A stretch of 64,000 nt of DNA, from assembly GCF_018070575.1 (NCBI RefSeq), contig NZ_JAGPXN010000003.1, positions 224,589-288,588 of the forward strand, in the 5' to 3' direction. Position numbers and translations under genes: made by a program. The notes beneath the pieces were generated by a model, which worked only from the letters and a program-made list of their open reading frames with translations, did not search any database and was not told where the DNA came from. Shown here one piece after another: positions 26,146 to 38,314 of the stretch. Source of the stretch: Micromonospora sp. C31 (GTDB lineage Bacteria; Actinomycetota; Actinomycetes; Mycobacteriales; Micromonosporaceae). Every line of letters starts with the position of its first letter. Within the stretch, counting starts at the first letter, position 1.

Positions 26146-27333
26146 ATGCGTAGCGCGGTCGTGGTCGGCGCCGGGGTCGGCGGCCTCGCGGTCGCCGGCG
26201 CGCTGGCCCGCTCCGGCTGGCGGGTCACCCTGCTGGAGCGGGCCGACCGGGTCCGCCCCGAGCCGACCGCCGTGGCGCTCTGGCCCAACGGCGTACGCGC
26301 GCTGCGCGCCCTGGGGCTCGGTGCCGGCCTGGAGGCGATCGCCACGCCGCTCGCCGACGTCGGGGTGCGCCGCCCCGACGGGCACTGGCTGGTGCAGCCC
26401 CGCCCGACGCCCGCCGACCGGATGCCGGTGGTGGTGCACCGGGAGGACCTGCACGACGCGCTGATCGCCGGGCTGGGCGACGAGGTCGAGCTGCGTACGG
26501 GGGTGACCGTGCGGACGGTCCGCGCCGCGTCCGGGGCACGGCCCTCGGTCGGTGACGGCCGGCACACCATCGAGGCCGACCTGGTCGTCGCCGCCGACGG
26601 CACCGACAGCGAGGTGCGCCGGCAGCTCGCCCCGGAGTCCGGCGTGGTCAGCTCGGGCTGTGCCGCCTGGCGGGCGGTGATCCCCTGGTACCGGGCCCCG
26701 AAGCTGCCCGCCGACCAACCGGTCGGCGGCGAGGTGCTCGGTGCCGGCTACCGCTTCGTGTCGGCCTCGCTCGGCGAGCGCGGCTCCTCCGGGGCGTCCA
26801 GCCGGGGCGGCATCTACTGGGTGGCCACCGCCGTCGGTGCGGCCCGCCCGGAGCCGCCGGAGACCCAGCTCGCCCTGCTGCGCCGCTGGTACGCGGGCTG
26901 GCCCGCGCCGATCGCCGACCTGCTCGACGCCACCGATCCGGCGGACCTGGTGCAGCAGGAGATCCGCGAGTTGCGCCCGCTGCCCAGGTCGTACGGCTAT
27001 CCGGCCGGTCCGGGCGGGGTGGTGCTGCTCGGCGACGCCGCGCACGCCATGCCCCCGCACCTCGGCCAGGGCGCGTGCCTCGCCTTCGAGGACGCCGCCA
27101 CCCTCGCCTCGCTGCTGCGTGAGTCGCGGCTGCCCGACGCCGTGGTGGCGTACGACCGGGTGCGCCGGCCCCGGGCGGCGACGGTGGTGCGACAGACCCG
27201 CCGGATGTCGGCGGTGCTCAAGGCCCGGGGCCCACTGGCGCTGCGTGCCCGGGACGCCGCCCTGGGTGCCCTGAGCCCCCGCCTGCTATCCACGGCCGCC
27301 GCCACGGCCGCCCAGTGGCGCCCCCCGACCTGA
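26146..27333 (+). CDS. FAD-dependent aromatic-ring-hydroxylase-type monooxygenase
   Basis: 395 residues. Group A flavoprotein monooxygenase fold: dinucleotide motif VVGAGVGGLAVAGALARSGW near the N-terminus, the DG motif LVVAADGTDSEVRRQL, and the GD motif VVLLGDAAHAMPPHLGQGA with FEDAATLASLL. Needs NAD(P)H and O2; substrate unknown. ATG 26146 follows GAAGGAG, only 13 bp after lgt, so likely co-transcribed with it, though no functional link is apparent. Complete length. Confidence 0.85.
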   Translation: MRSAVVVGAGVGGLAVAGALARSGWRVTLLERADRVRPEPTAVALWPNGVRALRALGLGAGLEAIATPLADVGVRRPDGHWLVQPRPTPADRMPVVVHREDLHDALIAGLGDEVELRTGVTVRTVRAASGARPSVGDGRHTIEADLVVAADGTDSEVRRQLAPESGVVSSGCAAWRAVIPWYRAPKLPADQPVGGEVLGAGYRFVSASLGERGSSGASSRGGIYWVATAVGAARPEPPETQLALLRRWYAGWPAPIADLLDATDPADLVQQEIRELRPLPRSYGYPAGPGGVVLLGDAAHAMPPHLGQGACLAFEDAATLASLLRESRLPDAVVAYDRVRRPRAATVVRQTRRMSAVLKARGPLALRARDAALGALSPRLLSTAAATAAQWRPPT

Positions 27334-27367
27334 CCCGCGCGGCCGGTGCGCGGCCCTGGGCGCCCCG

Positions 27368-28213
27368 TCAGGGGGTCACCGGGGTGGGGTCGGCGATGCA
27401 GGCGGTGCCGACGCGGCGGAAGCCGACCCGCAGGTAGACCCGGGCGATGTCCTCGCTGCCCGCCGAGAGGAAGATCAGCTCGGTGCCGGCGGCCAGCAGC
27501 TCGCGGGCCAGCGTGGCCGTCACCGCCGCGCCCAGGCCGCGGCGGCGGGCAGCCGGCAGGGTGGCCACGCCGGCGATCTCGGCCACGTCGCCGACCCGCA
27601 TCGCCATCCCGCTGGCCAACGCGCCCTCGGTGGGCGTTCCCGCCAGCGCCGACAGCCGCCGGCCGTCGGCGACGCGGGCCCGCTCCTCGTCGAGCGCCGT
27701 CTCGTCCAGTGCGCCCACCGCGAGGTCCCGTTGCGCGGGGCCGGCCTCGCCGCGGTCGGTGCCGGCCGCGGCGAACCCGACGGCGGCGACCGCCCGCCGT
27801 GCCGCCACGTCCGCCGCGAAGCCGGGGGCCGCCGCGTCGAGCATCCGCAGCGGTACGTCGGTGAGGGTGCCCGGGTCGGGCAGGGCGGCCGGGTCGAGCA
27901 CCATCAGCGGCGCCTCCAGCACCGCCAGCCCCGCCGAGCGGGCCACGGCCAGCATGCCCGGGGTGGTCTCGTGCACCCACTCGAAGGACTCGGGCAGGCC
28001 GAGCTCGCGCTGTCGCCCGCGTACCGCCGCGACGTCGGCCAGCGACGGCGCCTCGGTGGCGTCGAGCCGGGGCCGGGCGTAGAGCGGCCACCCGGCGCCC
28101 TCGCGGACGAACAGCACGATGCCGCCGTGCTCCTCCGCGCGGGCCGCGTCCCGGGGCACCGCGTCGTAGAAACGCTCGAGCCGGCCGAAGAGGTCCTGGT
28201 GCAGGAGATCCAC
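27368..28213 (-). CDS. GNAT-family N-acetyltransferase
   Basis: 281 residues. The C-terminal half is the GNAT fold: DVAEIAGVATLPAARRRGLG followed by AAVTATLARELLAAGTELIFL, matching motif A that binds acetyl-CoA, then VYLRVGFRRVGTACIAD. The N-terminal ~130 residues are a more variable extension seen in double-domain GNAT proteins. GTG 28213 is preceded by TAGTCT (minus strand, 28220-28225) at 6 nt, so a leaderless start. Convergent with the monooxygenase. Substrate unknown. Confidence 0.8.
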   Translation of the reverse strand: MDLLHQDLFGRLERFYDAVPRDAARAEEHGGIVLFVREGAGWPLYARPRLDATEAPSLADVAAVRGRQRELGLPESFEWVHETTPGMLAVARSAGLAVLEAPLMVLDPAALPDPGTLTDVPLRMLDAAAPGFAADVAARRAVAAVGFAAAGTDRGEAGPAQRDLAVGALDETALDEERARVADGRRLSALAGTPTEGALASGMAMRVGDVAEIAGVATLPAARRRGLGAAVTATLARELLAAGTELIFLSAGSEDIARVYLRVGFRRVGTACIADPTPVTP

Positions 28214-28359
28214 CGCGCGAGACTACACGTCCCAGAGTCTGGAAGGTGTGATCAATCTGCACTGGCCTTGCGCGCCGGACCCTAACGTAGACTCAATAGA
28301 CCCTTGAGGGCCGACGTCGTCCCGATCGAGATCCACCCTGAGCGACGACAGGAGGCCCG

Positions 28360-31300
28360 GTGGCCTTTCCGTACCCTCACAGCAGCCCCAAGCAGGCCCC
28401 GCACCTCGGCCCGGGGGCGCCCGCGGCCGGGCTCTACGACCCCGCGCAGGAGCACGACGCCTGCGGCGTGGCCTTCGTGGCGGACCTGCACGGACGGCGC
28501 TCGCACGCGGTCGTGGCCAACGGCCTCGACGCGCTCTGCCGGCTGGACCACCGGGGAGCCCGGGGCGCGGAACCGAACACCGGCGACGGCGCGGGCATCA
28601 TGATCCAGATTCCGGACGCGTTCCTGCGCGCGGTCGTGGACTTTCCGCTGCCGCCCGCCGGCGAGTACGCCACCGGCCTGGTCTTCCTCCCCGACGACGA
28701 CGCCGACGAGGCCCGCGCCCGCCGCGTGGTGGAGAAGTACGCGCTGGTGGAGGGGGCCGACGTGCTCGGCTGGCGGGACGTGCCGGTCGACCCGGGCGGG
28801 CTCGGCGAGACCGCCCTGGCGGCGATGCCCCGGGTCCGGCAGCTCTTCCTGGCCGCACACCGGCTCACCGACTCGCCGGCCGGGCCGGCCGGGTCGCCGC
28901 TGCGCGGCATCGAGCTGGAGCGGGTGGCGTTCTGCGTGCGTAAGCAGGCCGAGCGGGAGAGCGCCGAGCGGGGCGTGCCGGCCTACTTCCCGTCGCTGTC
29001 GGCGCGGACCATGGTCTTCAAGGGCATGCTCACCCCCGACCAGCTGCCGGCGTTCTACCCGGAGCTGACCGACGAGCGGGTGCAGAGCGCGATCGCGCTG
29101 GTGCACTCCCGGTTCTCGACCAACACGTTCCCCTCCTGGCCGCTGGCGCACCCGTACCGGCTCATCGCGCACAACGGCGAGATCAACACGATCCGGGGCA
29201 ACCGCAACTGGATGCAGGCCCGCGAAGCGTTGCTGCGTACCCCGGACCTGCCGGGCAACATCCGCCGGGTCTTCCCGGTCTGCACCCCCGCCGCCTCCGA
29301 CTCGGCGAACTTCGACGAGGTGCTCGAACTGCTGCACCTGGCCGGGCGGAGCCTGCCGCACGCGGTGCTGATGATGATCCCCGAGGCGTGGGAGAACGAC
29401 CCCGACATGGCCGCCGACAAGCGCGCCTTCTACCGCTTCCACGCGAGCCTGATGGAGCCGTGGGACGGGCCGGCCTCGGTCGCGTTCACCGACGGCGACG
29501 TCGTCGGCGCCGTGCTGGACCGCAACGGGCTGCGTCCGGGCCGCTGGTGGCGTACGGACGACGGGCTCGTGGTGCTCGGCAGCGAGGCGGGCGTGCTCGA
29601 CCTCGACCCGGCCCGGGTGGTCGCCAAGGGCCGCCTCCAGCCGGGGAAGATGTTCCTGGTCGACACCGTCGCCGGCCGGATCGTGCACGACGAGGAGATC
29701 AAGGCGGAGCTGGCGGCCGAGCAGCCGTACGCCGAGTGGCTGCACGCCGGCCTGATCGAGCTGACCGACCTGCCCCCGCGCGAGCACACCGTCTACACCC
29801 ACGACTCGGTGCGCCGCCGCCAGCAGACCTTCGGCTACACCGAGGAGGAGCTGAAGATCCTGCTCGCGCCGATGGCGCGTACGGGCGCCGAGCCGATCGG
29901 CTCGATGGGCACGGACACCCCGATCGCGCCGCTGTCCACCCGGCCGCGGCTGCTCTACGACTACTTCCACCAGCTCTTCGCGCAGGTCACGAACCCGCCC
30001 CTGGACGCCATCCGCGAGGAGCTGGTGACCAGCCTGGCGTCGACCATCGGGCCGGAGGGCAACCTGCTCGACCCGGGTCCGGCGAGCTGCCGGCAGATCG
30101 TGCTGCCGTACCCGGTGATCGACAACGACGAGCTGGCGAAGATCCTCTGCATCGACGAGGACGGTGACCTGCCCGGTTTCAAGGCGGTCCGGGTCTCCGG
30201 GCTCTACCGCGTCCGGGAGGGCGGCGCCGGGATCAGGGCCCGGCTGACGGAGATCTGCCGGCACGTCTCCGAGGCCATCGAGGACGGCGTACGCATCCTC
30301 GTGCTGTCGGACCGCGACTCCAACGCCGACCTCGCCCCCATCCCGTCGCTGCTGCTCACCGCCGCCGTGCACCAGCACCTGGTGCGCGAGCAGACCCGTA
30401 CCCAGGTGGCGCTGGTCGTGGAGTCCGGCGACTGCCGCGAGGTGCACCACGCGGCGGTGCTGATCGGCTACGGCGCGGCGGCGGTGAATCCCTACCTGGC
30501 GTTCGAGTCGGTGGAGGACATGATCGCCACCGGGGCGCTCGTCGGCGTCGAGCCGGCGAAGGCGGTCCGCAACTACGTCAAGGCCCTCGGCAAGGGCGTC
30601 CTGAAGATCATGTCCAAGATGGGCATCTCGACGGTGTCGTCGTACTGCGGGGCGCAGGTCTTCGAGGCCGTCGGGCTGGACGCCAAGCTGGTCCAGCGCT
30701 ACTTCCGGGGCACCCCGAGCAAGATCGGCGGGATCGGGCTGGACGGCATCCACGCCGAGGTCGCCGCCCGGCACGCCGTGGCCTGGCCGCCGCCGGGCGC
30801 CGAGCCCACCGGCCGGCTGGAGGTGGGTGGCGAGTACCAGTGGCGCCGCGAGGGCGAGCTGCACCTGTTCAACCCGGAGACGGTCTTCCTGCTCCAGCAC
30901 GCCACCCGCAGCCGCCAGTACGACGTCTTCCGGCAGTACACGGCCAAGGTCGACGAGCTGGCCGCGAAGGCCGGCTCGCTGCGCGGGCTGTTCACCCTGC
31001 GTACGGGCGTGCGGCCCCCGGTGCCCATCGACGAGGTCGAGCCGGCCACCGAGATCGTCAAGCGGTTCGCCACCGGCGCCATGTCGTACGGGTCGATCTC
31101 GGCGGAGGCGCACGAGACCCTGGCGATCGCGATGAACCGCCTCGGCGGCAAGTCCAACACCGGCGAGGGCGGCGAGGACGTGGAGCGGCTGCACGACCCG
31201 GCCCGCCGCTCCGCCGTGAAGCAGATCGCCAGCGGCCGGTTCGGGGTGACCAGCGAGTACCTCGTCAACGCCGACGACCTCCAGATCAAGATGGCGCAGG

Positions 31301-33091
31301 GCGCCAAGCCCGGCGAGGGCGGGCAGCTGCCCGGCAACAAGGTCTGGCCGTGGATCGCCCGTACCCGTCACGCCACCCCGGGCGTCGGCCTGATCTCCCC
31401 GCCGCCGCACCACGACATCTACTCCATCGAGGACCTCGCGCAGCTCGTGCACGACCTGAAGTGCGTCAACCCGTCCGCGCGGGTGCACGTCAAGCTCGTC
31501 AGCGAGGTGGGCGTCGGCACCGTGGCGGCGGGCGTGGCCAAGCTCAAGGCCGACGTCATCCTGATCTCGGGCCACGACGGCGGCACCGGCGCGTCGCCGC
31601 TGAACTCGCTCAAGCACGCCGGCACCCCGTGGGAGCTGGGGCTGGCCGAGGCGCAGCAGACGCTGCTGCTCAACAAGCTGCGCGACCGGGTCACCGTGCA
31701 GGTCGACGGGCAGCTCAAGACCGGCCGGGACGTGCTGGTCGCGGCGCTGCTCGGCGCCGAGGAGTTCGGCTTCGCCACCGCGCCGCTGATCGTCGAGGGC
31801 TGCGTGATGATGCGCGTCTGCCACCTCGACACCTGCCCGGTCGGCATCGCCACCCAGAACCCGGTGCTGCGGGAACGCTTCACCGGCCGGCCGGAGTTCG
31901 TGGAGAACTTCTTCCTGTTCCTCGCCGAGGAGGTCCGCGGCTACCTGGCCGAGCTGGGCCTGCGGTCGATCGAGGAGGCCATCGGGCAGGCCGAGCTGCT
32001 CGACGTCGCCCCGGCGATCGCGCACTGGAAGGCCGGCGGGCTAGACCTGGCGCCCGTGCTGCACCTGCCGGAGCTGCCGGCCGGGGCCGCGCGCCGGGGC
32101 GTACGCGCCCAGGACCACGGCCTGGAGTTGGCGCTGGACAACGAGCTGATCGCCCTGGCCGCCCCGGCGCTGCGCGACCGTACGCCGGTGCGGGTGGCGG
32201 TGGCGGTGCGCAACGGGCACCGCAGCGTGGGCGCGATGCTCGGCGGCGAGGTGACCCGCCGCTTCGGTGGGGCGGGCCTGCCGCCCGACACGATCGAGTT
32301 CACGCTGCGCGGCACCGCCGGCCAGTCGTTCGGCGCGTTCCTCCCGCACGGGGTCACCCTGCGGCTGCACGGCGACGCCAACGACTACGTGGGCAAGGGC
32401 CTCTCCGGCGGTCGGCTCGTGGTGCGGCCGGACGCCGCCGCTCCCTTCCTCGACGGCGACGCCGCGCCGGGGCAGCGGGCGGAGGACCAGACCATCGCCG
32501 GCAACACCATCCTCTACGGGGCCACGGCGGGCGAGTTGTTCCTGCGCGGCCGGGTGGGGGAGCGGTTCGCGGTGCGCAACTCCGGCGCGGTGGCCGTCGT
32601 GGAGGGCGTCGGTGACCACGGCTGCGAGTACATGACCGGCGGGACCGTGGTGGTGCTGGGCTCGACGGGCCGCAACTTCGCCGCCGGCATGTCCGGCGGT
32701 ACGGCCTTCGTGCACCGGCTGGACCGGCGGCGGGTGAACGCGGAGCTGGTCGACCTGGCGCCGCTGTCCGAGCCGGAGCAGGCGGTGCTGCACGAGCTGG
32801 TGCAGCGGCACTTCGCCGAGACGGACTCGACGGTCGCCGAGGGGCTGCTCAAGCGCTGGCCGGAAGCGGTGGCGGAGTTCACCGCCGTGGTGCCCCGGGA
32901 CTACCGCCGGGTGCTGGAGATCATGCGGGCCGCCGAAGCCGCCGGCCGCGACGTCGACGACGCGGTGATGAGCGCACTGGCGCCGCCCACCGCCTCGGCG
33001 CCCTCCGCCGCCGCGGCGGCGCGCACGGCGTCGTCCGATTCGTCCGTGCCGACCCTGCCCGCCGCGCGGGTGACGGTCCAGGAGGTGGCTC

Positions 33092-33099
<8 letters not shown>
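28360..33099 (+). CDS. gltB: Glutamate synthase, large subunit
   Basis: 1579 residues, full length. Ammonia is cut from glutamine by the N-terminal class II amidotransferase domain ([16 protein letters not shown]; Cys35 becomes the N-terminal nucleophile after propeptide removal) and channelled to 2-oxoglutarate at FMN. The FMN/3Fe-4S region is near residue 1145 ([16 protein letters not shown]), after [20 protein letters not shown] and [13 protein letters not shown]. The C-terminal GXGXG beta-helix (about 1310-1500) follows. The tail has a low-complexity Ala/Ser stretch. The gltD start overlaps by 8 bp. Candidate -10 TAGACT lies at 28288-28293. Confidence 0.97.
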
Positions 33100-34600
<1,501 letters not shown>

Positions 34601-34649
34601 CCACGGCACGTCACCGGCCGCCGGAGCACCGCGACCGACCGCACCGACG

Positions 34650-34676
34650 CCCGCCCGCCCCTCGTGGGCGGGCGGG
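34650..34676 (+). terminator. Terminator after gltBD
   Basis: CCCGCCCGCCC (34650-34660) and GGGCGGGCGGG (34666-34676), an 11-bp perfect stem with a 5-nt loop, followed by TCTGTC, 49 bp after the gltD stop. Confidence 0.8.
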
Positions 34677-34825
34677 TCTGTCGTCGGCGGTGCTGTTCGA
34701 GGGGCCGGGCCTGTTCCATTGATCTGGATGTTTCGCTAGTCTTACCGGCTAGTAACAACGATCACACCCCTGGCCACGCGCGCGGTCACCGGGCTCCACC
34801 ACCCCCCATGCTCCGTGGAGGTCCC

Positions 34826-35626
34826 ATGCCCCACCGTCCGTTGGCGCGCGCCCTGGCCGCGCTGGTCACCCTTCTCACCGGCATCCTCGGCGCGGTCGCC
34901 GTCCCCGCCGCCGCCCAGGCCGCCGCGCCCGTGCACTACGTCGCCCTCGGCGACTCGTACTCCTCCGGCGTCGGCGCCGGCCCGTACGACTGGTCCGGCT
35001 GCCTGCGCAGCCAGAAGTCGTACGCCCCGCTGTGGGCCGCCGCCAACGACGTCGACAGCTTCCGCTTCCCCGCCTGCGGCGGCGCGGTCACCGCCGACGT
35101 CATCAACAAGCAGGTCAGCTCCCTGAGCAGCAGCACCACCCTGGTCACCATCACCATCGGCGGCAACGACGCCGGCTTCGCCGACGTGATCACCAGTTGC
35201 CGCCTCGGCAGCACCTCCGAGTGCACCAACGCGGTCAACGAGGCCAAGGCTTTCGCCACCGGCACGCTGCCCGGCCGGCTCGACCGCACCTACGCCGCGA
35301 TCCGCGAGCGGGCCCCCAACGCCCGACTGATCGTGCTGGGCTACCCGCGCCTGTTCGAGACGAACTACTGCGGTCTGCTGGCGATGAGCTCCTACAAGCG
35401 CACCATCCTCAACCAGGCCGCCGACACGCTCGCCACCGTCACCTCCGCGCGGGCCGCCGCGGCCGGGGCCACCTTCGCCGACACCCGGCCCACCTTCGCC
35501 GGTCACGGCGTGTGCGCCGCCGCCCCGTGGATCCGTGACATCAGCGGCCTCATCGAGGCGTACCACCCGAACGCCGCCGGCTACCGCGACGGCTACCTGC
35601 CGGCGCTGAACGCCGTCACCGGCTGA
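34826..35626 (+). CDS. Secreted SGNH-hydrolase (lipase/esterase)
   Basis: 266 residues. A signal peptide (PHRPLARALAALVTLLTGIL, cut near AAQAAA) leads to an SGNH/GDSL fold: block I VALGDSYSSGVGAG with the nucleophile Ser, block III ITIGGNDAGFADV, and block V with the catalytic His in IEAYHPNAAGYRDG. Three cysteine pairs are likely disulphides, as in Streptomyces extracellular lipases. ATG 34826 follows GTGGAGG. Its own promoter and terminator mark a single-gene unit; esterase substrate unknown. Confidence 0.9.
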   Translation: MPHRPLARALAALVTLLTGILGAVAVPAAAQAAAPVHYVALGDSYSSGVGAGPYDWSGCLRSQKSYAPLWAAANDVDSFRFPACGGAVTADVINKQVSSLSSSTTLVTITIGGNDAGFADVITSCRLGSTSECTNAVNEAKAFATGTLPGRLDRTYAAIRERAPNARLIVLGYPRLFETNYCGLLAMSSYKRTILNQAADTLATVTSARAAAAGATFADTRPTFAGHGVCAAAPWIRDISGLIEAYHPNAAGYRDGYLPALNAVTG

Positions 35627-35633
35627 CCCACCC

Positions 35634-35676
35634 GGGGGTGGCCCGGCGGTCCACACCGGACCGGCGGGCCGCCCCC
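35634..35676 (+). terminator. Terminator after the SGNH hydrolase
   Basis: 19-bp stem (35634-35652 with 35658-35676) with one mismatch, one G-T pair and a 5-nt loop, starting 7 bp after the stop. Confidence 0.75.
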
Positions 35677-35767
35677 GCGGCGTGTTCCGTCGCTCCACAC
35701 TGTCGTACCCTCGCCGCCGTCCGTTAGGGTTTGCCACGACCAGGGGCGCTCGGCGGAGGGGCAGAGG

Positions 35768-38314
35768 GTGGGCAGGCTCGCGTCGGCGTACGGGCAGGCG
35801 GTCGCGGCCCACCGGGCGGCCCGCATCCACCTCGACAACGCCCGCGCCGCGTGGCGTGCCGCGCCCCCGCCGGCCCCACCGCAGGCCGATCCCGACCTGG
35901 TCGCCCGGCTGGCCCGCGTCGGCGGCGCGCTCGCCGCCCCTGCCCCGGGCACCCCGCTGACCGGTACGCCCCTGCCGGTGCGCCTCGGTGCGGCGATCAC
36001 CGCGGGCGGCGGGTTCCCCGTGCTGGTGCCCCTCGGCGGCGGCCACCACCTGTCCGTCGACGTCGACGCCCGCGACCCGCGTGTCGCCGCGCTGCTGCGG
36101 GCCGTCGTCCTGCGGATGCTGGCCACCGCGCCGCCCGGCGGGCTGCGGGTCGCCGGGCTCGACGCCGCCGCCCTCGGGGCCACCTTCGGGCCGCTGCGCC
36201 CGCTGGTCGACGCCGGGGTGCTGGACCCGCCCGCCACCACCGAGGCGGAGGTGGCCGCGCTGCTCGACGACGCGGAGCGGCACGCCCGCGCCGCCCGGAA
36301 CGGCGACCGTGACGACCAGGAGCTGCTGCTGGTGGTGGCCGCGTCCGCCCCGCCGCCCCGCGAGGCCGCCCGGCTCGCCGCGCTCACCCACGCCGGCCCG
36401 GCCGCCGCCGTCTGCGTCCTGGTCGGCGGCTGGTCGTCCGGGCCGTCGGTCACCCCACCACCGGCGCTGGGCACCACCACCGCGCTGCGCCTGACCCCCG
36501 ACGGGTACGCCCACGTCGGCGACCCGCCGGGCACGCCGTTCAGCGCCGACGGCACCGGGCTGGCCGTGCCGGTGCTGCTCGACGGCGATCCGCCGCCGGC
36601 GGCCGTGTCGGCCCTCGCGGGGCACCTGGACGCCGCTGTCCGCCGGCACGCCGCCGTGGGCTTCGCCGAGCTGCTGCCCCCGCACCGGTGGACGGAGTCC
36701 GGCCGGGCCGGCCTGCGTACCGTCGTCGGACGCGCCGGCCGGGATTCCGTCTCGGTCGCCTTCGACGACGCCACCCCGCACTGGCTGGTCGGCGGGCGCA
36801 CCGGCGGCGGCAAGACGGTCTTCCTGCTCGACGTCCTCTACGGGCTGGCCGCCCGCTACTCCCCGGCCGAGCTTCAGCTCTATCTGCTCGACTTCAAGGA
36901 GGGCGTGAGCTTCACCGAGTTCGTGCCGACCGAGCGCGACCCGGCCTGGCTGCCGCACGCCCGCACGGTGGGCATCGAGAGCGACCGCGAGTACGGCGTC
37001 GCCGTGCTGCGTGAGCTGCGCCGGGAGCTGCACCGCCGGGCCACCCTGCTCAAGCGGCACGGCGTCACGAAGCTCGCCGACCTGCCCGCCGACGTCGCGG
37101 CCCCCCGGGTCGTGGCGGTGGTCGACGAGTTCCAGGTGCTGCTGGCCGGCAGGGACGCCATCGCCCGGGAGTCGGTGGATCTGCTGGAGGAACTGGCCCG
37201 CAAGGGCCGCTCCTACGGGGTGCACCTGGTGCTGGCCAGCCAGAGCACGACCGGCATCGAGGCCCTCTACGGGCGGGCCGAGGCCGTCTTCGGGCAGTTC
37301 GCCCTGCGGGTGGCGCTGCCCGGCGGCGGCGGTGTGCTCGACCGCGACAATCCCGCCGCCGCCACCCTGAGCGTCGGCACGGCCGTGCTCAACACCGCCG
37401 CGGGGGCCGCCGGTGCCGACACCGTCGTCCGCTTCCCGGACGCCCACGCAGAGACCGGCGTGCTGGCGCGGCTGCGCCACGAGCTGTGGCAGGCCCGCCC
37501 CACGGCTGCCCGCCCACCGGCGGTGTTCCGGGGCTACGAGGGGGCCCGCGTCGAACAGGACGCCACGTTCGCCGGTCTGCGCCCCGGCGGCCGGCGTCCC
37601 CTGGCGCTGGTCGGCCGCACCGTCGACATCGACGGCACGTCCGCGCTGTTCATGATGGACACCAGCCCCGGCCGGCACCTGGCCGTCGTGGGCACCGCCG
37701 TCACCGCCGCCGAGGTGCTGCGCGCGGCCACGCTCAGCCTGGCCCGCCAGCACGGCCCCGGCGAGGTGCGGTTCCTGCTCGCCCCCCTCGTGGCAGCCGC
37801 CGACGCGGTCGTCGACGACACCGTCGACACGTTGGTGGCCGCCGGCCACACCGTGGAACGCCTCGACGCGCACGCCCTGCGCGACCGGATCGTGGCGCTG
37901 GCCGCGCCGGCTCCCGACGCGGCGGGGCCGCCCCGCAGCTATCTGGTCGTGTTCGGGATGGATGCCGCCTCCGCCGTGCTCGCCGCCGCCGACCCGGTGA
38001 CGTTCCGTTCCGCCCACGAGGACCTGCGCGCCCTGCTGCGTCAGGGGCCGGGGCGGGGCGTGCACCTGCTGGCCTGGTGGCGTGGCCTGCGCCGGCTGGC
38101 CGACGACCTCGGCGGCACCCAGAACCGCGACGACGTGGCCTGCCTGGTCGCCCTGAACGTGACCGGCGCCGAGCTGGGGCTGCACCTGGGCGTGCACGAT
38201 CTGGCCTACGAGCCGCGCGCCGACCGGGCGCTGCTGGTCGACCGGCACGACCAGCGGGTACGCCTCATCGTGCCGTTCACCCGCGACGGGCACGCGCCGG
38301 ACGGGGAGAGCTGA
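35768..38314 (+). CDS. Soluble three-module FtsK/SpoIIIE-family ATPase
   Basis: 848 residues, no transmembrane helix. Module 1 (about 75-250) is RecA-like but lacks a P-loop. Module 2 (about 310-530) is intact: Walker A GGRTGGGKT at 342-350, LYLLDFKEGVSF, and Walker B VVAVVDEFQ with Asp453-Glu454, then HLVLASQSTTGIEAL. Module 3 (about 590-830) is again degenerate (GRHLAVVGTAVTAAEVL). The order resembles EccC-like ATPases of type VII secretion but without membrane or WXG100 partners. GTG 35768 follows GGAGGGG; -10 TAGGGT is seen around 35726. The next gene starts immediately after its stop. Confidence 0.88.
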   Translation: MGRLASAYGQAVAAHRAARIHLDNARAAWRAAPPPAPPQADPDLVARLARVGGALAAPAPGTPLTGTPLPVRLGAAITAGGGFPVLVPLGGGHHLSVDVDARDPRVAALLRAVVLRMLATAPPGGLRVAGLDAAALGATFGPLRPLVDAGVLDPPATTEAEVAALLDDAERHARAARNGDRDDQELLLVVAASAPPPREAARLAALTHAGPAAAVCVLVGGWSSGPSVTPPPALGTTTALRLTPDGYAHVGDPPGTPFSADGTGLAVPVLLDGDPPPAAVSALAGHLDAAVRRHAAVGFAELLPPHRWTESGRAGLRTVVGRAGRDSVSVAFDDATPHWLVGGRTGGGKTVFLLDVLYGLAARYSPAELQLYLLDFKEGVSFTEFVPTERDPAWLPHARTVGIESDREYGVAVLRELRRELHRRATLLKRHGVTKLADLPADVAAPRVVAVVDEFQVLLAGRDAIARESVDLLEELARKGRSYGVHLVLASQSTTGIEALYGRAEAVFGQFALRVALPGGGGVLDRDNPAAATLSVGTAVLNTAAGAAGADTVVRFPDAHAETGVLARLRHELWQARPTAARPPAVFRGYEGARVEQDATFAGLRPGGRRPLALVGRTVDIDGTSALFMMDTSPGRHLAVVGTAVTAAEVLRAATLSLARQHGPGEVRFLLAPLVAAADAVVDDTVDTLVAAGHTVERLDAHALRDRIVALAAPAPDAAGPPRSYLVVFGMDAASAVLAAADPVTFRSAHEDLRALLRQGPGRGVHLLAWWRGLRRLADDLGGTQNRDDVACLVALNVTGAELGLHLGVHDLAYEPRADRALLVDRHDQRVRLIVPFTRDGHAPDGES

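Noticed and set aside
28282..32025. 1247-codon minus-strand open frame
   Set aside because: Exact antisense of gltB with low-complexity composition and no motif.
34719..34742. Promoter of the SGNH hydrolase (TTGATC and TAGTCT)
   Set aside because: Only 12 bp separate the boxes, too short for a normal promoter, so the pair is not reported.
35768..38314. Type VII secretion EccC
   Set aside because: No membrane helices, no WXG100, EccB, EccD or MycP genes nearby; only the module order is similar.
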